From the NCBI GenBank assembly GCA_026225945.1, contig JAMJFZ010001074.1, forward strand, positions 1,635,501 to 1,699,500: a DNA stretch of 64,000 nt, given 5' to 3'. Below the pieces are notes generated by a model. It did not search any database. It saw only the letters and a program-made list of their open reading frames with translations, and had not been told where the DNA came from. Below, one piece after another: positions 63,134 through 64,000 of the stretch; position 1 is the first letter of the stretch, and the number at the start of each line of letters is the position of its first letter. The stretch is from Cricetomys ansorgei (Eukaryota; Chordata; Mammalia; Rodentia; Nesomyidae). A program made the position numbers and the translations under genes.

Positions 63134-63213
63134 TGAAACAATCATGTTTCTTCATGAAATATTCCACCAAGGACTAAAGGCAAGGCTGGCAAACTGGCCT
63201 ACTTTGATTTTAG
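63134..63213 (+). CDS. Rasgrf2: Rasgrf2 coding exon (probably exon 6): DH domain
   Basis: This 80-nt exon completes a split Ser codon, encodes 26 codons ([15 protein letters not shown] to NWPTLIL), and leaves one G that forms Ala with the next exon. The peptide is the DH helix after the first conserved region. The ancestral Ser-Glu-Thr-Ile and His-Glu-Ile-Phe core is intact. The acceptor is tctatttctttaaatag, a little A-rich just before the AG. The donor tag/gtaagt is a consensus 5' splice site and the best in this window. The intron to the next exon is only 349 nt. ARLANWP carries Leu where I remember Ile in human, a conservative change. Confidence 0.95.
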
Positions 63214-63562
63214 GTAAGTCATTCTTTAAGGATATAGATTGTTTGTTGAATGGCCAGTGTTAGTGTACAGTTACTCAGTCTTGACTGTGTCATCTTCACT
63301 GTTGAATTATGAGTTTCCTTAGACACTGGGAATGTCTTGCTGTACTGGGCCATGTCTCAGTAGTCACCTGTTGGTGCTTCCCCTTGGTCTGTCATAGGTT
63401 GTGTGGTGCTGGAGTCACGCTTTGTGCTGCAGGGCAAATTCTACCCAATCTGTTCTCCAGGCACAGCAGCTAGGGTCCTGAGCAGTATGGTGCTGGGAGG
63501 TACTTTTTGTAATAACTCACCAAGCACCAAGAGAAATAGCCATGCTTACTTCTCTTTTCCAG
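63214..63562 (+). other. Rasgrf2: Short Rasgrf2 intron inside the DH region
   Basis: This 349-nt intron has donor gtaagt and acceptor tttccag. It is the shortest intron in the window and has no recognisable repeat. It lies between the G and CT of an Ala codon. Confidence 0.92.
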
Positions 63563-63756
63563 CTGATCTATTTGATATCTTGCTGCCCATGCTGAACATT
63601 TATCAAGAATTTGTACGTAACCACCAGTACAGCCTCCAAGTACTTGCCAACTGTAAGCAGAACAGAGATTTTGACAAGCTCTTAAAACAATATGAAGCCA
63701 ACCCCGCGTGTGAGGGGAGGATGCTGGAGACGTTCTTGACCTACCCTATGTTTCAG
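63563..63756 (+). CDS. Rasgrf2: Rasgrf2 coding exon (probably exon 7): central DH domain
   Basis: This 194-nt exon has two bases that complete Ala and then 64 codons, from [17 protein letters not shown] to [11 protein letters not shown]. It covers the middle of the Dbl-homology domain: the helix [22 protein letters not shown] and the [14 protein letters not shown] segment. It ends just before the IPRY helix expected on the next exon, outside the window. The acceptor is acttctcttttccag and the donor cag/gtaatt. It starts in phase 1 and ends in phase 0. The open frame extends upstream into the intron to about 63403, but the acceptor AG and the homology both place the start at 63563. The DH domain is therefore incomplete in this window, as are the downstream PH2, REM and CDC25 domains. 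Confidence 0.96.
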
Positions 63757-64000
63757 GTAATTTACTCGGGTTGCCTCTTCTAAGTCCTTGGTTATATATT
63801 GCTCAGTGCCACCAATTATATGCCATCAATTATCTGCCCATTGTATCTAAGAAACTGGATATTTTGGCATTTTTTCCAGTGCTGGGGATTGAACCCAGGG
63901 CTTTGAGCATGCTAGCCAAGCTCTCTACCAATAAGTTACATCTCCAGCTCAGAAACCAGGCATCTTTTGGAGGCAAATAATCCAGAGACTTTTTTTTTTA
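63757..64000 (+). other. Rasgrf2: Start of the next Rasgrf2 intron
   Basis: This is the intron after the central DH exon, donor gtaatt, running off the window. It contains a B4/ID-type SINE fragment at 63871-63950. Confidence 0.9.
63871..63950 (-). repeat. ID/B4-type SINE fragment (antisense)
   Basis: gtgctggggattgaacccaggg, agcatgctagccaagctctc and aagttacatctccagctc are the reverse complement of the tRNA-derived head. Confidence 0.85.

Noticed and set aside
63403..63562. Upstream extension of the open frame before the central DH exon
   Set aside because: The tttccag acceptor and the phase of the previous exon place the exon start at 63563; the upstream residues do not match RasGRF proteins.
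1..64000. Search for tRNA, 5S, U6, Y RNA, 7SK genes, CRISPR arrays or bacterial-type operons
   Set aside because: None of the characteristic sequences was seen; tRNA-like parts belong to ID, B2/B3 and B4 SINEs, and the region is vertebrate intronic DNA.

Overview
This is mammalian nuclear DNA from a muroid rodent. The evidence is B1, B2/B3, B4/ID-type SINEs, rodent interspersed repeats, ancient MIR and L1M relics, and abundant (GA)n/(GT)n/(GGA)n microsatellites. The B1 copies read 'tgtaactctggctgtcctgg' and 'cacagagatcc' rather than the usual house-mouse forms. That suggests a cricetid or vole-like species, but this is an inference from memory and not certain.

The only protein-coding gene I can support is Rasgrf2 (Ras-specific guanine nucleotide-releasing factor 2), on the + strand. 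Six internal exons are present at 40741-40847, 55474-55621, 57646-57735, 61373-61626, 63134-63213 and 63563-63756. They total 873 nt and encode 291 contiguous codons. All six have AG/GT borders, phases that chain perfectly, and no stops. They run from the last strands and helix of the first PH domain, through a coiled coil and an acidic linker, into the calmodulin-binding IQ motif and the first part of the DH (RhoGEF/Rac-GEF) domain. The start codon, first exon and promoter lie upstream of the window. The rest of the DH domain, PH2, REM and CDC25 domains lie downstream. I number the exons 2-7 on the basis of the known gene structure; this is an inference.

Bases 1-40740 are the 3' part of the very large first intron, and contain no exon or CpG-rich promoter that I can see. 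Both this intron and the 14.6-kb intron after it are filled with repeats. The most notable are: three copies of an approximately 310-bp LTR-like element (6.9, 17.6 and 59.3 kb); three copies of another rodent repeat (15.4, 39.4 and 41.5 kb), two of which flank the first coding exon in direct orientation; a 214-bp hAT-like DNA transposon with an 8-bp target duplication; antisense L1 relics; a 235-nt pure purine tract; a 530-bp AT-only-like block; and a 37-bp minisatellite.

I found no RNA gene, CRISPR array, operon or novel multi-gene system. The remaining open reading frames are repeat-derived or chance frames. The points worth following up are genomic architecture (repeat-flanked frameshifting exon, in-frame skippable exon, unstable tracts) and the unclassified repeat families.
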